The notes beneath the pieces are model-generated. The model ran no database searches. It saw only the letters and a list, made by a program, of their open reading frames with translations, and was not told where the DNA came from. This document shows, one piece after another, positions 37,214 through 46,597 of a DNA stretch of 64,000 nt. The stretch is from the NCBI GenBank assembly GCA_964443725.1, contig CAYUDP010000001.1:4575-68574 (forward strand), written 5' to 3'. Position numbers and translations under genes: made by a program. The DNA is from CAYUDP01 sp964443725. Its GTDB lineage: Bacteria > Patescibacteriota > Minisyncoccia > Phycocordibacterales > JAKFXT01. The number at the start of each line of letters is the position of its first letter. Position 1 is the stretch's first letter.

Positions 37214-37975
37214 TTAGATGTTTTTTGTTATGTCTATCCAAGTTTCCAGTTTTAAATCCTCTGCACGAACATTTTTATCTAGATTTAATTTTTCAAAAAG
37301 GCTATCTACTTTTGTTCCAACACCATTTTTAAGATTTGATGAAAGTTTCTTGCGTTTGTGCGCGAAGCCTATATGAAGAATTTTAAAAAAAACCTCCTCA
37401 GGTATTCCTTTAAGCTTTTCTCCCCCTATTTTTTCTATGAGAAGTATGGCCGAATCGACTTTTGGTGGCGGGTTGAATGCTCCTTTTGGAATTTTTTTTA
37501 TTATTTTCGGCTCCCCGAAGGCTTTTATGGATATAGATAGAAGGCTTTCTTTGCCGTCTTTGGCTACTATCCTATCGGCAACCTCTTTTTGTACTAGAAG
37601 TACCGCAAGGCTTGGTTTGTCCTTTCCCCCTATGAATTTTCTAAGTATTTCTCCGGTTATGTAGTATGGAATATTGGCTATGAGCTTGTAGTTTTTTGGT
37701 AGTTTTGACGTGTCTAACTTTAAAACATCACTATTTTCAAGTGTTAATTTTTCAGATTTTATATATTTATCAAATTTTTCTTCAAGGATGGGCATTAGAT
37801 TGCTATCTTTTTCTATCCCTAGGACTTTTACTCCAGATAACAGGAGTTCCTCTGTGAGGACTCCTTTTCCTGGGCCTATTTCAAGTATAAAATCACTCGG
37901 CTTTATGTTTCCGGATTCGACTATACTTTTCAAGGCCGATTTTGATTTTAAAAAATGTTGTCCTAATTTTTGCAT
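37214..37975 (-). CDS. rsmA: 16S rRNA dimethyladenosine transferase
   Basis: 253 aa from the ATG at 37975 (MQKLGQHFL, the family start); an extension to 37990 is possible. Methylates two adjacent adenines near the 16S 3' end. Motifs: SAM loop LEIGPGKGVLTEELL, GIEKDSNLM, catalytic NIPYYITGEI, and GAFNPPPKVDSAI. Single-gene unit between the secretion locus and GC-rich unit C. Confidence 0.96.
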   Translation of the reverse strand: MQKLGQHFLKSKSALKSIVESGNIKPSDFILEIGPGKGVLTEELLLSGVKVLGIEKDSNLMPILEEKFDKYIKSEKLTLENSDVLKLDTSKLPKNYKLIANIPYYITGEILRKFIGGKDKPSLAVLLVQKEVADRIVAKDGKESLLSISIKAFGEPKIIKKIPKGAFNPPPKVDSAILLIEKIGGEKLKGIPEEVFFKILHIGFAHKRKKLSSNLKNGVGTKVDSLFEKLNLDKNVRAEDLKLETWIDITKNI

Positions 37976-37994
37976 GGAACTATAAAACAAAGTA

Positions 37995-38011
37995 GGGGGG
38001 CAAAGCCCCCC
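37995..38011 (-). terminator. Terminator of GC-rich unit C
   Basis: GGGGGGC/GCCCCCC stem with AAA loop, followed on the minus strand by a T-rich run (TACTTTGTTTTATA). Confidence 0.8.
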
Positions 38012-38023
38012 TGCCTCCCCTGC

Positions 38024-38521
38024 TCAGAATACCGCAGAGTCTCGGGCGTCTCTAATTGAATTCAAGACGAGATCGTGAAAACACTTTGTGTCCGAATCAT
38101 TTGATCCTAACGACCTGCGAAAGATCGTCTTACCGACCCCACCCCCAATCAATTTGTCACCCTGGAATACCGATATCCTCATGGAAAGAGCCACGTCTGG
38201 TTTGTAAAGTGGAACTGGTCCAAATACGATTGTCTTGCCAAGGGGTTTTGCCGCGACTTCTTCAACGATGATTTTGTAAGCGTTTGTTGCTGTGCCTATC
38301 GAGCATCCGGATTCTTCGATTGCAGTTGTGGAGACAGCCTTCGTGTCGGCAATTTCCCAGCCGACCAACTGCATCTTTGCTGCCGGGGAAATTTCGATCT
38401 GCATTTTCCCGATCGGTGTCTCGCACACCCTTGCCGTTGCCGGTTCGTCGGCGTAGGTGTTGCTCGGAAAAACTGTCGTGGCGAGAAGCCACAGAACGGC
38501 AACGATCAACTTCGTGTTCAT
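38024..38521 (-). CDS. Predicted secreted protein, GC-rich unit C
   Basis: 165 aa. Signal peptide MNTKLIVAVLWLLATTVF with an SNTYA cleavage-like end, then a beta-rich domain with four cysteines. An AGGAGAG Shine-Dalgarno precedes the ATG. Clearly more GC-rich than the flanking rsmA and uvrD. No family recognised. Own promoter and terminator. Confidence 0.6.
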   Translation of the reverse strand: MNTKLIVAVLWLLATTVFPSNTYADEPATARVCETPIGKMQIEISPAAKMQLVGWEIADTKAVSTTAIEESGCSIGTATNAYKIIVEEVAAKPLGKTIVFGPVPLYKPDVALSMRISVFQGDKLIGGGVGKTIFRRSLGSNDSDTKCFHDLVLNSIRDARDSAVF

Positions 38522-38564
38522 GGTTCTCTCCTATGTGCTTTGGGCGGGATTGCCCTCTATTCAT

Positions 38565-38593
38565 ATACTACCATAATATATTAGTTTTGTAAA
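38565..38593 (-). promoter_or_regulatory. Promoter of GC-rich unit C
   Basis: TTTACA-N17-TAGTAT on the minus strand, about 43 bases upstream of the start at 38521. The spacer begins AAACTA, as in the promoter of unit A. Confidence 0.7.
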
Positions 38594-38635
38594 GGCCGAA
38601 AAAACCCTTTTTTATCAAGGATTTTTTCGGCCTTT
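38591..38635 (-). terminator. Terminator of the uvrD-like gene
   Basis: AAAGGCCGAAAAAA pairs with TTTTTTCGGCCTTT across a short loop, just beyond the helicase stop at 38649. Confidence 0.85.
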
Positions 38636-38648
38636 TGTCTGGCACTTA

Positions 38649-40619
38649 TTACTCTAGATATATAACCTTACCTCGATGTTCCCCAGTATTCACTTCTCCC
38701 TCCAATAACTCTTCTTCAATATCCTCTAGAAATTGAGAAGGTATATTTACTTGTTTTCTTCCAAATATAGTTCTAACTGCGGTATGGGTAAGGAAAAGTT
38801 TTTTCTTGGCTCTTGTTATCGCTACATAAAACAATCTCCTTTCTTCTTCAGATTGCTCCAAGTTCTTCTTACTTTCACTGAATCCCCCGTGTGGAAAGAG
38901 GTCCTCTTCCATGCCTGTGACGAATACGTATTCAAATTCAAGCCCTTTGGCTGAATGCACCGTAAGTAGCCTTACGCCGTTTTCGTTTTTTTCCATATCA
39001 TCCTGGTCTGAATAGAGTGCTGTTTCAGTGAGGAATTTTTCCAAAGCGTCTTCTTTAGGTAGTAGGTCGTACTTTGTTGCGACCGATGCGAGTTCCATTA
39101 TGTTTTCTAGCCTCTCTAAGTCCTCGTCTTTTCCATCTTTGTAGGCCCTTTCCATTCCACTTTCTTTTATTATAAAGATAATAGTTTCCGAAAGAGAGTT
39201 TGTCTTGGAGTAGTTTTCTATTTTGTCTAGAAGTTTATAGAATGAATCAACTTTTTCTTTGGTTGAATCGGTTATTTTTTCTTTGGCAAATACTTTTGCT
39301 ATGGTGGTCTTCCCAATACCTCGAGCGGGGGTGTTTATAATACGTTTCAGATCAGATAGGCTTTCTCTGTCTAGGGAAGCCCTTAAGTATGATATAACGT
39401 CTTTGACTTCTTTTCTTTCAAAAAATCTTGTTCCTAATACTTGATATGGTACGCTCTTTTCTAAAAAAGCTTCTTCAAGTGCGCGAGATTGGAAATTTGC
39501 CCTGTATAGTACTGCAATCTCGGTTGCTTTAGTGCCTTTGTTTATAAGGGAGCGGGATTTTTCTGAAACGAATCTAGCTTCGTCGGCTTCATCATATGCG
39601 CCATAGACTGTAATTTTTTCACCATCTTCGTTCGATGTGAATAGATTTTTTTCCTTACGGAGTGTGTTTTTTGAAATTACTGTATTTGCTGCTTTTAGAA
39701 TGTTTTTTGTTGAGCGGTAATTTTCTTCAAGCAGGATAACCTTTGTATCTGGGTAGTCTTTTTCAAAACGCATTATATTTTTAAAGTCTGCTCCCCTCCA
39801 GCTGTATATACTCTGGTCGATATCTCCAACTGCGCAAATATTTTTTGTTTTCTCTGCTAGAAGTTTCGCGAGATCGTACTGGATTCTGTTTGTATCCTGA
39901 TATTCATCTATGTGTATATATTTCCAGATGTCTTGGTATTTTTTTAAAACCTCGTTGTTGTTTTTTAAGAGAGTAAAAGTTTTAAGTAGCAAATCATCGA
40001 AGTCTAGGGCTTTGTTTTCGCGCAGATCTCTCTCGTATCTTGTCCATATGTCAAAAAGTATTTTATCGGTAAAAGATGATCTGTCTTCGTTTTCAAATTG
40101 GTTTAGATTTACCCCATCCCCCTTTCTTTTCGAAATAATAGATAGGTACTTTGAGGGTTCGAATTGTTTAGGATCATATCCAGCATCTTTTACGGCATTT
40201 TTTATTGAACTTAAGGATTCGCTTCTGTCATATATGGCAAAGTGTCTGGGTAGTCCGAGAAGTGCATGGTTTTCTCTTATTATGTGAACTCCAAGAGCGT
40301 GGAAGGTTGAGAGAAAAGGTCTTTCATATATAGATACTGGCAGGTTTAGCCCCTTGTCTTCGGAGAGAAGTTTCTCAACCCTTTCTCGCATTTCTTTCGC
40401 GGCTTTGTTGGTGAAGGTTATAGCTAGAATATTTGACGGGTTTATTCCATTTTTTATTAGGTTTAATATTCTGTGGGTGATCGTTTTTGTTTTACCTGCA
40501 CCCGCTCCTGCAAGAATCAAAAGTGGACCATCGAGCTTGAGTACAGCCTCTTTTTGGGCCTCGTTTAGCCCCTTTAAATGGGAGTCCACATCTTTTTTTA
40601 TAATAGCTTCTTCTTTCAC
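38649..40619 (-). CDS. UvrD/PcrA-family DNA helicase
   Basis: 656 aa SF1A helicase. Motif I GAGAGKTKTITHRI, Ia AITFTNKAAKEMRERV, II IHIDEYQDTN, III AVGDIDQSIYSWRGA, IV LEENYRST, V VRLLTVHSAKGLEFE, VI LFYVAITRAKK. It has the domain order of UvrD/PcrA, somewhat shorter (E. coli UvrD 720). 3'-5' helicase for excision and mismatch-type repair. Preceded by the terminator of the upstream gene, so it has its own promoter. Confidence 0.95.
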   Translation of the reverse strand: MKEEAIIKKDVDSHLKGLNEAQKEAVLKLDGPLLILAGAGAGKTKTITHRILNLIKNGINPSNILAITFTNKAAKEMRERVEKLLSEDKGLNLPVSIYERPFLSTFHALGVHIIRENHALLGLPRHFAIYDRSESLSSIKNAVKDAGYDPKQFEPSKYLSIISKRKGDGVNLNQFENEDRSSFTDKILFDIWTRYERDLRENKALDFDDLLLKTFTLLKNNNEVLKKYQDIWKYIHIDEYQDTNRIQYDLAKLLAEKTKNICAVGDIDQSIYSWRGADFKNIMRFEKDYPDTKVILLEENYRSTKNILKAANTVISKNTLRKEKNLFTSNEDGEKITVYGAYDEADEARFVSEKSRSLINKGTKATEIAVLYRANFQSRALEEAFLEKSVPYQVLGTRFFERKEVKDVISYLRASLDRESLSDLKRIINTPARGIGKTTIAKVFAKEKITDSTKEKVDSFYKLLDKIENYSKTNSLSETIIFIIKESGMERAYKDGKDEDLERLENIMELASVATKYDLLPKEDALEKFLTETALYSDQDDMEKNENGVRLLTVHSAKGLEFEYVFVTGMEEDLFPHGGFSESKKNLEQSEEERRLFYVAITRAKKKLFLTHTAVRTIFGRKQVNIPSQFLEDIEEELLEGEVNTGEHRGKVIYLE

Positions 40620-40640
40620 AGAAAATTAGTTTATCACACA

Positions 40641-40677
40641 AAAAAGAAAATCCCCTCTTTGAGGGGATTTTCTTTTT
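40641..40677 (-). terminator. Terminator between DUF5663-like gene and helicase
   Basis: AAAAGAAAATCCCCTC pairs with GAGGGGATTTTCTTTT around TTT, with T run on the minus strand. Confidence 0.85.
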
Positions 40678-40681
40678 TGCG

Positions 40682-40981
40682 CTAAATAAGTTTTGTTTTT
40701 TTGTATTCTTCTATTACCCCACGAACATTGTCGTCGAATATTTTTTGGAAATCCGGAACATTTTTTTCTAGGAAATTTCTTATAGCCTCTTCGTCTTTTG
40801 AATCTGCCACAGCATCGAATTCTTCGTTTTTGTCCTCAGGAACTTCTTTTATTGTTTGCATTATTGTGAGGATGATAGCTTTCTCAGACAATTTCAATAA
40901 AATATCTTTTTGCTCCGGCTCCGATAGATCTTCTATGCCGAGCATTTTTATCATTTCTTTTATTTGTTCTTTTGTGTCCAT
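40682..40981 (-). CDS. Small helical protein resembling DUF5663
   Basis: 99 aa from the ATG at 40981; longer readings run into the upstream gene. All-helical and acidic: MDTKEQIKEMIKMLGIEDLS, then LLKLSEKAIILTIMQTIKEV, and EEAIRNFLEKNVPDFQKIFD. The pattern matches the small CPR-specific DUF5663 proteins as I recall them (moderate certainty). One base separates it from the large coiled-coil membrane gene, so a functional link is likely. Function unknown. Confidence 0.6.
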   Translation of the reverse strand: MDTKEQIKEMIKMLGIEDLSEPEQKDILLKLSEKAIILTIMQTIKEVPEDKNEEFDAVADSKDEEAIRNFLEKNVPDFQKIFDDNVRGVIEEYKKTKLI

Positions 40982-40982
40982 A

Positions 40983-43361
40983 TTATACTGTTTGTTGATT
41001 TGAGAATGCACTTTGTGCTGGGGCTGTTTTGTAGTTTGTCCTTGCGGTTGCTTCGGCACATCTTTCGAGTAGTGAACCGACGGTTTCTCCATCTTTTATG
41101 TCGGTTGTTCCGACGCCGTTTAGGAACATCTTTGAATACAGAAGGGTTTGGACATTTTTTATGTCGGAGGCACTAAGTCCGAACTTCTTTGCTAGTTCAG
41201 TAGGTTCTCCAGTTCTTATTTCACTTGCGCTTAAGTCTTTGAAATTTTTGAAAACCTCTGCGCCATTTTTTGCTCCGAATCCTAAGAACCCATCTGACCC
41301 GATGTTTTTTACCCACTCATCCATATTTATTTTTGTTAGGGTGGCTATTTGTTCTTGGGTCGGACTTGCGGTGGCTTCTAAGGTCGAAACTCCTATATTT
41401 GGGAATGGTGTATCCATGCCGAGAGACGTTTTAACATTCGAGCCTTTACTGTTAGATGGATTGGGTGGGGGCGGTGGAGTTGTATTTTGACTTGGAGGAT
41501 TTGTCCCCCTTTGGGCTTCAGTTGTAGGTTTGCTTTGTGATTTCTGGGCTGCGTCTGCACGCTGCTTTGCTTCCAAGTTTTGTATTTGGGCGTTAAGAAT
41601 AGCAATTTCGTTTGTGATCTCAACTTTCCTTGCTGTTCCTACTGGGGCTGAAACGGCGGGGTTTGGAGCGAGACTTGGGTTGCCAAATGCTGGACGGAAG
41701 TTTGCTTCATTTCTTGCGATTTGTGCATTTACTTCTGCAAGTTCAGCTTTTTTGCTCTCGAGATTTTTCTTTAACGTATCAATGTTTGTAAGTGGAACAG
41801 CTTGTTCCTGTGTGTATATCTGTGGGTCTCTCGAAACTATGAATTGATTAGTTTCAGATTGAGGTGAAGGTGCTCTATCAACTATAGGAGCACTATCCCC
41901 GCTTTGGGTAGGGGCTTTTGTCTCGGCTTTGGACACTCCAGCTACTGATTCATCCAGTTTTTTTGCCTCAGGCGCTGGGGTTCCTGTTGTTTGGGTAGGG
42001 GTCTTGGCTTCGGGGGGTGTTACTTTTTTAGCGGATTCTGCTGCCTTGCCGACAAGTGCCCCTGCAACTGGACTATCATTACCTAGTGAGTCTTTATTCT
42101 CATAATATTTATATAATATTCCACCGGCAAGTATTCCAAGTATTGCGCCTGCTGTCGCATATATTTTTCTCTTATTCCTTTCAAAGAAATCTCTGTTGAA
42201 TATTTCTTTTAATCTTTCGAGGTTTGTTGTTGGGCCAACTTGTTCCGGTGCGTTTTGTGCAACATTGGGTTCTGGGCTTTGTATGACCTGTGCAACGCCG
42301 GGCTCTATTCTACCTGTAGTGTCTGCTATTGGCAGTGTTGTCACATTTAAAATCTCGTCCGGAATGTCTATAGTTTCAACTATTGGAGGAGTATTGTTTT
42401 CACTTTGATTTGGCACGGTCTCCGTCTGGGCTATATCTTGTGTTGGCTCTGGGGTGTTAGGTGTCGGGTTTGCTTGTTGCGCCGTGGTACTGCCGGCCTC
42501 TTTGACTTCCTCTACCTTGTTTTCTGATACCTTAGTTGGTTCGGTTGCAATTTTTTCACCATGAGTAAATATTTCGTTATAGTCTTCAGCAACTTTGGCA
42601 AAATCTTTTTCGTCGATTTTCTCAAAATCCATTGGGTCTTTAGCTACAAATTTTCTTGCGGGTCTGCCTGAAGTTTTTATTGTTTGATGTGGGGCGTCAG
42701 CTCCAGAGGTTTCTTCTTGATTTGTAAGAGTTTCTTCGGCGGAAACTGGGTCTTTTATAGGGCTGTCTGGATTCAATATACTTTCAATAGTCTCAATGTC
42801 ATTCGTGACATTAACTTCTGGTGTATCTGATATTTGATCCAAAATTTTTCTTATATCCCCCCTAATTCCTGCCATCATCCTCTCAGTGTCAGTCTTCTCA
42901 ATTTCTATAGCGACTTTTTGATCCGTGAGGGTTTTTATCTGGGTTTCTAAGACCCTCGTCCCATCCTCTAGTCCTTTAAGTTCACTAGTTTCCAAGATTA
43001 ATTGATTGAGGTCTTCTATCTCTTCATCAATTTTGTCCGGTGAATAAATTAGTCTTGCCCCATCTTTTACAAGGTCTCTTCCTGTTGCAATCTTTGGATT
43101 TCCGCTGTTTATATCTCTAAGTTTTTTTATTCTTTCTTTGCGACGCTTATGGATTTCGCTTTTTTGGGCAGATATTCTTTTTATCTCCCCGTCTATCTTG
43201 GCCAGTTCTTTGATTTTATCTTCCAACTTTTTTCCAATGGAAAAAAGTTCTGTTGTTTTTGTCCTTAAATCATTAGAAAGTTTAAGAGCCTCTTCTTTAA
43301 GAAGCCTCCCTTCCTCTTCATATCTATTTTTTGGGGCATTGGGCATGTCTTCTACAATCAT
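40983..43361 (-). CDS. Large single-span membrane protein with coiled coil and Pro/Thr-rich outer part
   Basis: About 792 aa. Residues 15-190 form a charged coiled coil, then an acidic Pro/Thr/Glu-rich region to 410, one membrane helix (about 415-435, KIYATAGAILGILAGGILY), and a long Pro/Ala/Thr/Asn-rich outer region with a second coiled coil and a conserved-looking C-terminal domain (NMDEWVKNIGSDGFLGF). Start chosen at 43361; 43370 and 43346 are alternatives. Unknown function; may link cytoplasm and envelope. Confidence 0.55.
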   Translation of the reverse strand: MIVEDMPNAPKNRYEEEGRLLKEEALKLSNDLRTKTTELFSIGKKLEDKIKELAKIDGEIKRISAQKSEIHKRRKERIKKLRDINSGNPKIATGRDLVKDGARLIYSPDKIDEEIEDLNQLILETSELKGLEDGTRVLETQIKTLTDQKVAIEIEKTDTERMMAGIRGDIRKILDQISDTPEVNVTNDIETIESILNPDSPIKDPVSAEETLTNQEETSGADAPHQTIKTSGRPARKFVAKDPMDFEKIDEKDFAKVAEDYNEIFTHGEKIATEPTKVSENKVEEVKEAGSTTAQQANPTPNTPEPTQDIAQTETVPNQSENNTPPIVETIDIPDEILNVTTLPIADTTGRIEPGVAQVIQSPEPNVAQNAPEQVGPTTNLERLKEIFNRDFFERNKRKIYATAGAILGILAGGILYKYYENKDSLGNDSPVAGALVGKAAESAKKVTPPEAKTPTQTTGTPAPEAKKLDESVAGVSKAETKAPTQSGDSAPIVDRAPSPQSETNQFIVSRDPQIYTQEQAVPLTNIDTLKKNLESKKAELAEVNAQIARNEANFRPAFGNPSLAPNPAVSAPVGTARKVEITNEIAILNAQIQNLEAKQRADAAQKSQSKPTTEAQRGTNPPSQNTTPPPPPNPSNSKGSNVKTSLGMDTPFPNIGVSTLEATASPTQEQIATLTKINMDEWVKNIGSDGFLGFGAKNGAEVFKNFKDLSASEIRTGEPTELAKKFGLSASDIKNVQTLLYSKMFLNGVGTTDIKDGETVGSLLERCAEATARTNYKTAPAQSAFSNQQTV

Positions 43362-43453
43362 AAGAAACAATAATTTTTCTTATTGTAACATTGCTATTAA
43401 TAATCCGCGTTATTTTTTATATAGAACTTATCCACAACGATTTTTTGTCTAGG

Positions 43454-43481
43454 TTGACTTTCTCCCCCCGCTTTATATATT
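43454..43481 (+). promoter_or_regulatory. Promoter-like sequence upstream of the M23 peptidase
   Basis: TTGACT-N16-TATATT on the plus strand. It implies an 80-90 base leader before the GTG start. A perfect DnaA-box-like TTATCCACA lies nearby at 43428. Confidence 0.45.
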
Positions 43482-43569
43482 TGAATAGTCAGTTTCGATA
43501 GAAAACAACAGAAAACCTTTATTTTAGGCCGTATTCATTTACTGAACCCCTTAATTTAATTGGCTTATA

Positions 43570-44649
43570 GTGTCTATAGATAGAAAAAATAAGAATTCCC
43601 CCATTTTATATTTGGGTGGCAAAAAGACGAGAGATTATGTCTCTAGGGCTGTTTTTATTTTTGTTTTTACAATGTTTCCCTTGTATGCGAGGGCGGATTT
43701 TCTGTCTTCCATAAAAACTTTTTTTGGATTTAGTGATGTTAAGGCTGATGAGAAAATAATGATGAATGCTCAGACAGCCCCTCTTCTTGAGAGTAAGGTT
43801 AGTGTTGATAGTTCATCATCAACAAAATCGATAGATAATGTTGCCGTTGTTAATGGCTCGGCTCTTCTTTCTGAGGAGGGGCCTATGGGAGGTGCTTCAG
43901 ACTTAGCTGAGAAGACTGAGGCTGGGCATATCAGTTTGTACGTTGTGAGAGATGGAGATAGCCTGGCTAGTATCGCAAAAATGTTTGGTGTATCTAAGAA
44001 CACTATTATTTGGGCTAATGATTTGAAAGGTGCTTCTGTGCATGAGGGGGATACACTTGTTATTTTGCCTATATCTGGAGTGAAGAAGATTGTGGAGAAG
44101 GGTGATACCTTGAAATCTCTAGCCAAGAAATACCGGGCCGATGAAAAAGAAATCGCCCAATATAATGATCTTCCAGAAGATGGAAGTTTGACTCTTGGAG
44201 ATGAGATTATAATTCCTGATGGCGAAATAGCTCCAAGTACTCTGGGTACGTCAAAGGGTAGTAAACCAACGAGTAAACTAAGGGGTGCAAATGGTCCAGA
44301 ATTTGCCGGGTACTATATAAGGCCTTTGACTGGTGGCAAAAAGACTCAAGGGTTGCATGGATATAACGGAGTAGACTTGGCAAATTATTATGGGGCGCCT
44401 GTTATGGCTTCTGCTTCAGGAGTAGTTATGATTAGTAAGTCATATGGCTGGAATGGTGGATATGGGAATTATATTGTTATACAACATGGGAATGGAACAC
44501 AGACCCTATATGGTCACTTGAGTGGAAACAATGTTACTGCTGGACAAATGGTTTCTCAGGGGGATGTTATTGGTTATCTTGGAAACTCTGGAAAATCAAC
44601 GGGGCCACATCTTCACTTCGAAATCCGTGGTGCCAAGAACCCGTTTTAA
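43570..44649 (+). CDS. LysM - M23 peptidase (cell wall endopeptidase)
   Basis: 359 aa beginning with GTG. N-terminal membrane or signal helix (RAVFIFVFTMFPLYARA), two LysM repeats (VVRDGDSLASIAKMFGVSKN and VEKGDTLKSLAKKYRADEKE), and a C-terminal M23 domain with zinc ligands in GLHGYNGVDLA and GPHLHFEIRG. Cuts peptidoglycan cross-bridges or remodels the wall outside the membrane. Converges with comM, four bases apart. Confidence 0.93.
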   Translation: MSIDRKNKNSPILYLGGKKTRDYVSRAVFIFVFTMFPLYARADFLSSIKTFFGFSDVKADEKIMMNAQTAPLLESKVSVDSSSSTKSIDNVAVVNGSALLSEEGPMGGASDLAEKTEAGHISLYVVRDGDSLASIAKMFGVSKNTIIWANDLKGASVHEGDTLVILPISGVKKIVEKGDTLKSLAKKYRADEKEIAQYNDLPEDGSLTLGDEIIIPDGEIAPSTLGTSKGSKPTSKLRGANGPEFAGYYIRPLTGGKKTQGLHGYNGVDLANYYGAPVMASASGVVMISKSYGWNGGYGNYIVIQHGNGTQTLYGHLSGNNVTAGQMVSQGDVIGYLGNSGKSTGPHLHFEIRGAKNPF

Positions 44650-44653
44650 ATAT

Positions 44654-46180
44654 TTATTGTTGGGTTTTGTTTCTATATTGGAGGGCTTCCAGTATGTGTT
44701 CAACTGACACTGCGTCACTTCCTTCGATATCTGCTATTGTGCGAGCGAGTTTTATCAATTTGTGATAAACCCTTGGTGATATTTGCATTTTTTCGGCAGC
44801 TGAGTTTAAGGTATTTCTAGTTTTTTCATCTAGAGGCACGAACTCTTCTATTTCTTTCGAATTCATTTGCCCATTGAGTTTTATTTTTCTTTTTGAGTTC
44901 GTGAAGCGGGTCTCTTGGGTTTTTCTTACTTTTTCTATTTTGTCTCTAATTTTTTTACTTTCATTGTTTTCAGAACTTTTTTGAGATAATTTGTCGTAAT
45001 TTATAAGTGGGACATTGATCCACATATCTATTCTATCTGAGATTGGGCCAGTTATTTTCTTCTTGTATCTTTCTATTGATATTGGAGTACATGTACATGT
45101 TCTACTTGAACCTAAGTTGCCACATGGACAAGGATTTAGTGCGGCGACAAGTATGAAGTCCGCTGGAAAAACACCCACTCCTTTTGCTCTTGCTACGGAA
45201 ATTTTTTTATCCTCGAGAGGTTCTCTTAGTGCGTCTATTACTCGTTTTTCAAATTCGGGGAATTCGTCCAAAAACAATACTCCCCTATGTGAAAGAGTTA
45301 TTTCTCCTGGTTTTGGGTAAACTCCCCCTCCAACCAAGGAGACGTATGACGAGGTGTGGTGGGGTGATCTGAATGGTGGCTGTGTTATATAGTCAGTCTC
45401 TAGTGCACCAGCTATCGAGTGTATGGAAGTCACTTCTATAATCTCGTCGTACGTAAGAGGCGGAAGAATACCTTGTAGAGCTTTTGCTAGCATGGTTTTA
45501 CCAGTACCGGCGGGACCAAATAATGAAATATTGTGTCCACCAGATGCTGAGATGAGAAGCCCTCTTTTGCCGGCTTCTTGTCCTTTTATATCGCTTATAT
45601 CAATCTCAGGTTCTACTTCAGTGTTTTTTATATCGTCTCCAGTTGTCTCTTGTATTTTCTTTTTTCCAGTTAGATGGTCGATTACTTCTTTTAGGTTTTT
45701 TGTTGGAAAGATTTTTATGCCTTTTATCAATTGGGCTTCTTTGGAATTTTTCTCTGGTATGAAAATTTCTTCAAAACCTGCGTCTTTGGCTGTTTTTACT
45801 AAAGAGAGTGTACCTCTGATGGGGCGTACTCCACCGTCTAAAGAAAGTTCCCCGAGGAATATTTTGTTTTTGTTATTGAAATCAACTTCCTTACTTGATA
45901 GTAAGTATGAGAGCGCCATTGATAAGTCAAAAGAAGAGCCTTCTTTTTTCAATGAAGCTGGTGCAAGCGAAATCACCACTTTTACATTTTTAGCCTTTGG
46001 AGATTTAAAGCCACTATTTTTTATGGCTGCACTTATTCTGTCCCGAGCTTCTTCCACTGCTTTGTCGGGTAGCCCTACTATTGAAAATGAGTATAGGCCA
46101 GGGGAAGTGTCGACTTCAACGTCAACGATACGCCCAGACAGTAGATCTGTTTGGGCGCTGAAACAATGGGCGAAAGCCAT
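44654..46180 (-). CDS. comM: ComM/YifB family Mg-chelatase-like AAA+ helicase
   Basis: 508 aa. N-terminal Lon-like fold (VDVEVDTSPGLYSFSIVGLP), AAA+ core with Walker A FGPAGTGKTMLAKAL, FRSPHHTSS, Walker B GVLFLDEFPEF, a zinc-type cysteine cluster CPCGNLGS then CTC, and the C-terminal domain ending SVEHILEALQYR. In competent bacteria ComM drives branch migration during natural transformation. With PilB and the T4SS-like locus it supports a DNA uptake capacity. Confidence 0.93.
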   Translation of the reverse strand: MAFAHCFSAQTDLLSGRIVDVEVDTSPGLYSFSIVGLPDKAVEEARDRISAAIKNSGFKSPKAKNVKVVISLAPASLKKEGSSFDLSMALSYLLSSKEVDFNNKNKIFLGELSLDGGVRPIRGTLSLVKTAKDAGFEEIFIPEKNSKEAQLIKGIKIFPTKNLKEVIDHLTGKKKIQETTGDDIKNTEVEPEIDISDIKGQEAGKRGLLISASGGHNISLFGPAGTGKTMLAKALQGILPPLTYDEIIEVTSIHSIAGALETDYITQPPFRSPHHTSSYVSLVGGGVYPKPGEITLSHRGVLFLDEFPEFEKRVIDALREPLEDKKISVARAKGVGVFPADFILVAALNPCPCGNLGSSRTCTCTPISIERYKKKITGPISDRIDMWINVPLINYDKLSQKSSENNESKKIRDKIEKVRKTQETRFTNSKRKIKLNGQMNSKEIEEFVPLDEKTRNTLNSAAEKMQISPRVYHKLIKLARTIADIEGSDAVSVEHILEALQYRNKTQQ

Positions 46181-46183
46181 AAA

Positions 46184-46546
46184 TTATTGGTTGTCTTTAT
46201 GCAGAATACAAGTATCGGCCGCTGGATTGGCGTCGAGTCTCTCCTCTTCTATTGTATTTTGGCAAATCTTACAAACCCCATATTCTCCGTTGTCTATTTT
46301 TGATAGGGACTCTTTTACTTTGTTATATCTTATTTCCAACTCTTTCAGTATGGCACTATTGCCTTCAAATTCTTGCATCATTTCCCCAACCTCTTCCTCA
46401 TCAGCCATATCGACGTCAATATCAGATGGTGCAGTTGCCTCCCAATCGTTTGGGTTACTGGGATTTTTCCTCCCAACAGACTTAAGTTCCTCTTCTAAAG
46501 TATTTAGCTCTTCTAGGAGAGCAACTTTGTATTTGTCAGTATTCAT
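46184..46546 (-). CDS. DksA/TraR-type zinc finger protein
   Basis: 120 aa from the ATG at 46546; TATCAT six bases upstream supports this start. Coiled-coil helices carry acidic residues (EEEVGEMMQEFEGNSAILKE) and the C-terminal zinc finger reads YGVCKICQNTI ... ADTCILH, with CxxC and a CxxH in place of the second CxxC. Such proteins bind RNA polymerase through the secondary channel. Four bases upstream of comM. Confidence 0.85.
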   Translation of the reverse strand: MNTDKYKVALLEELNTLEEELKSVGRKNPSNPNDWEATAPSDIDVDMADEEEVGEMMQEFEGNSAILKELEIRYNKVKESLSKIDNGEYGVCKICQNTIEEERLDANPAADTCILHKDNQ

Positions 46547-46597
46547 ACAAAAATGATAGCAAAGCGTAAACAAAAGGCAAATAGTCAAAAAAGCTTA

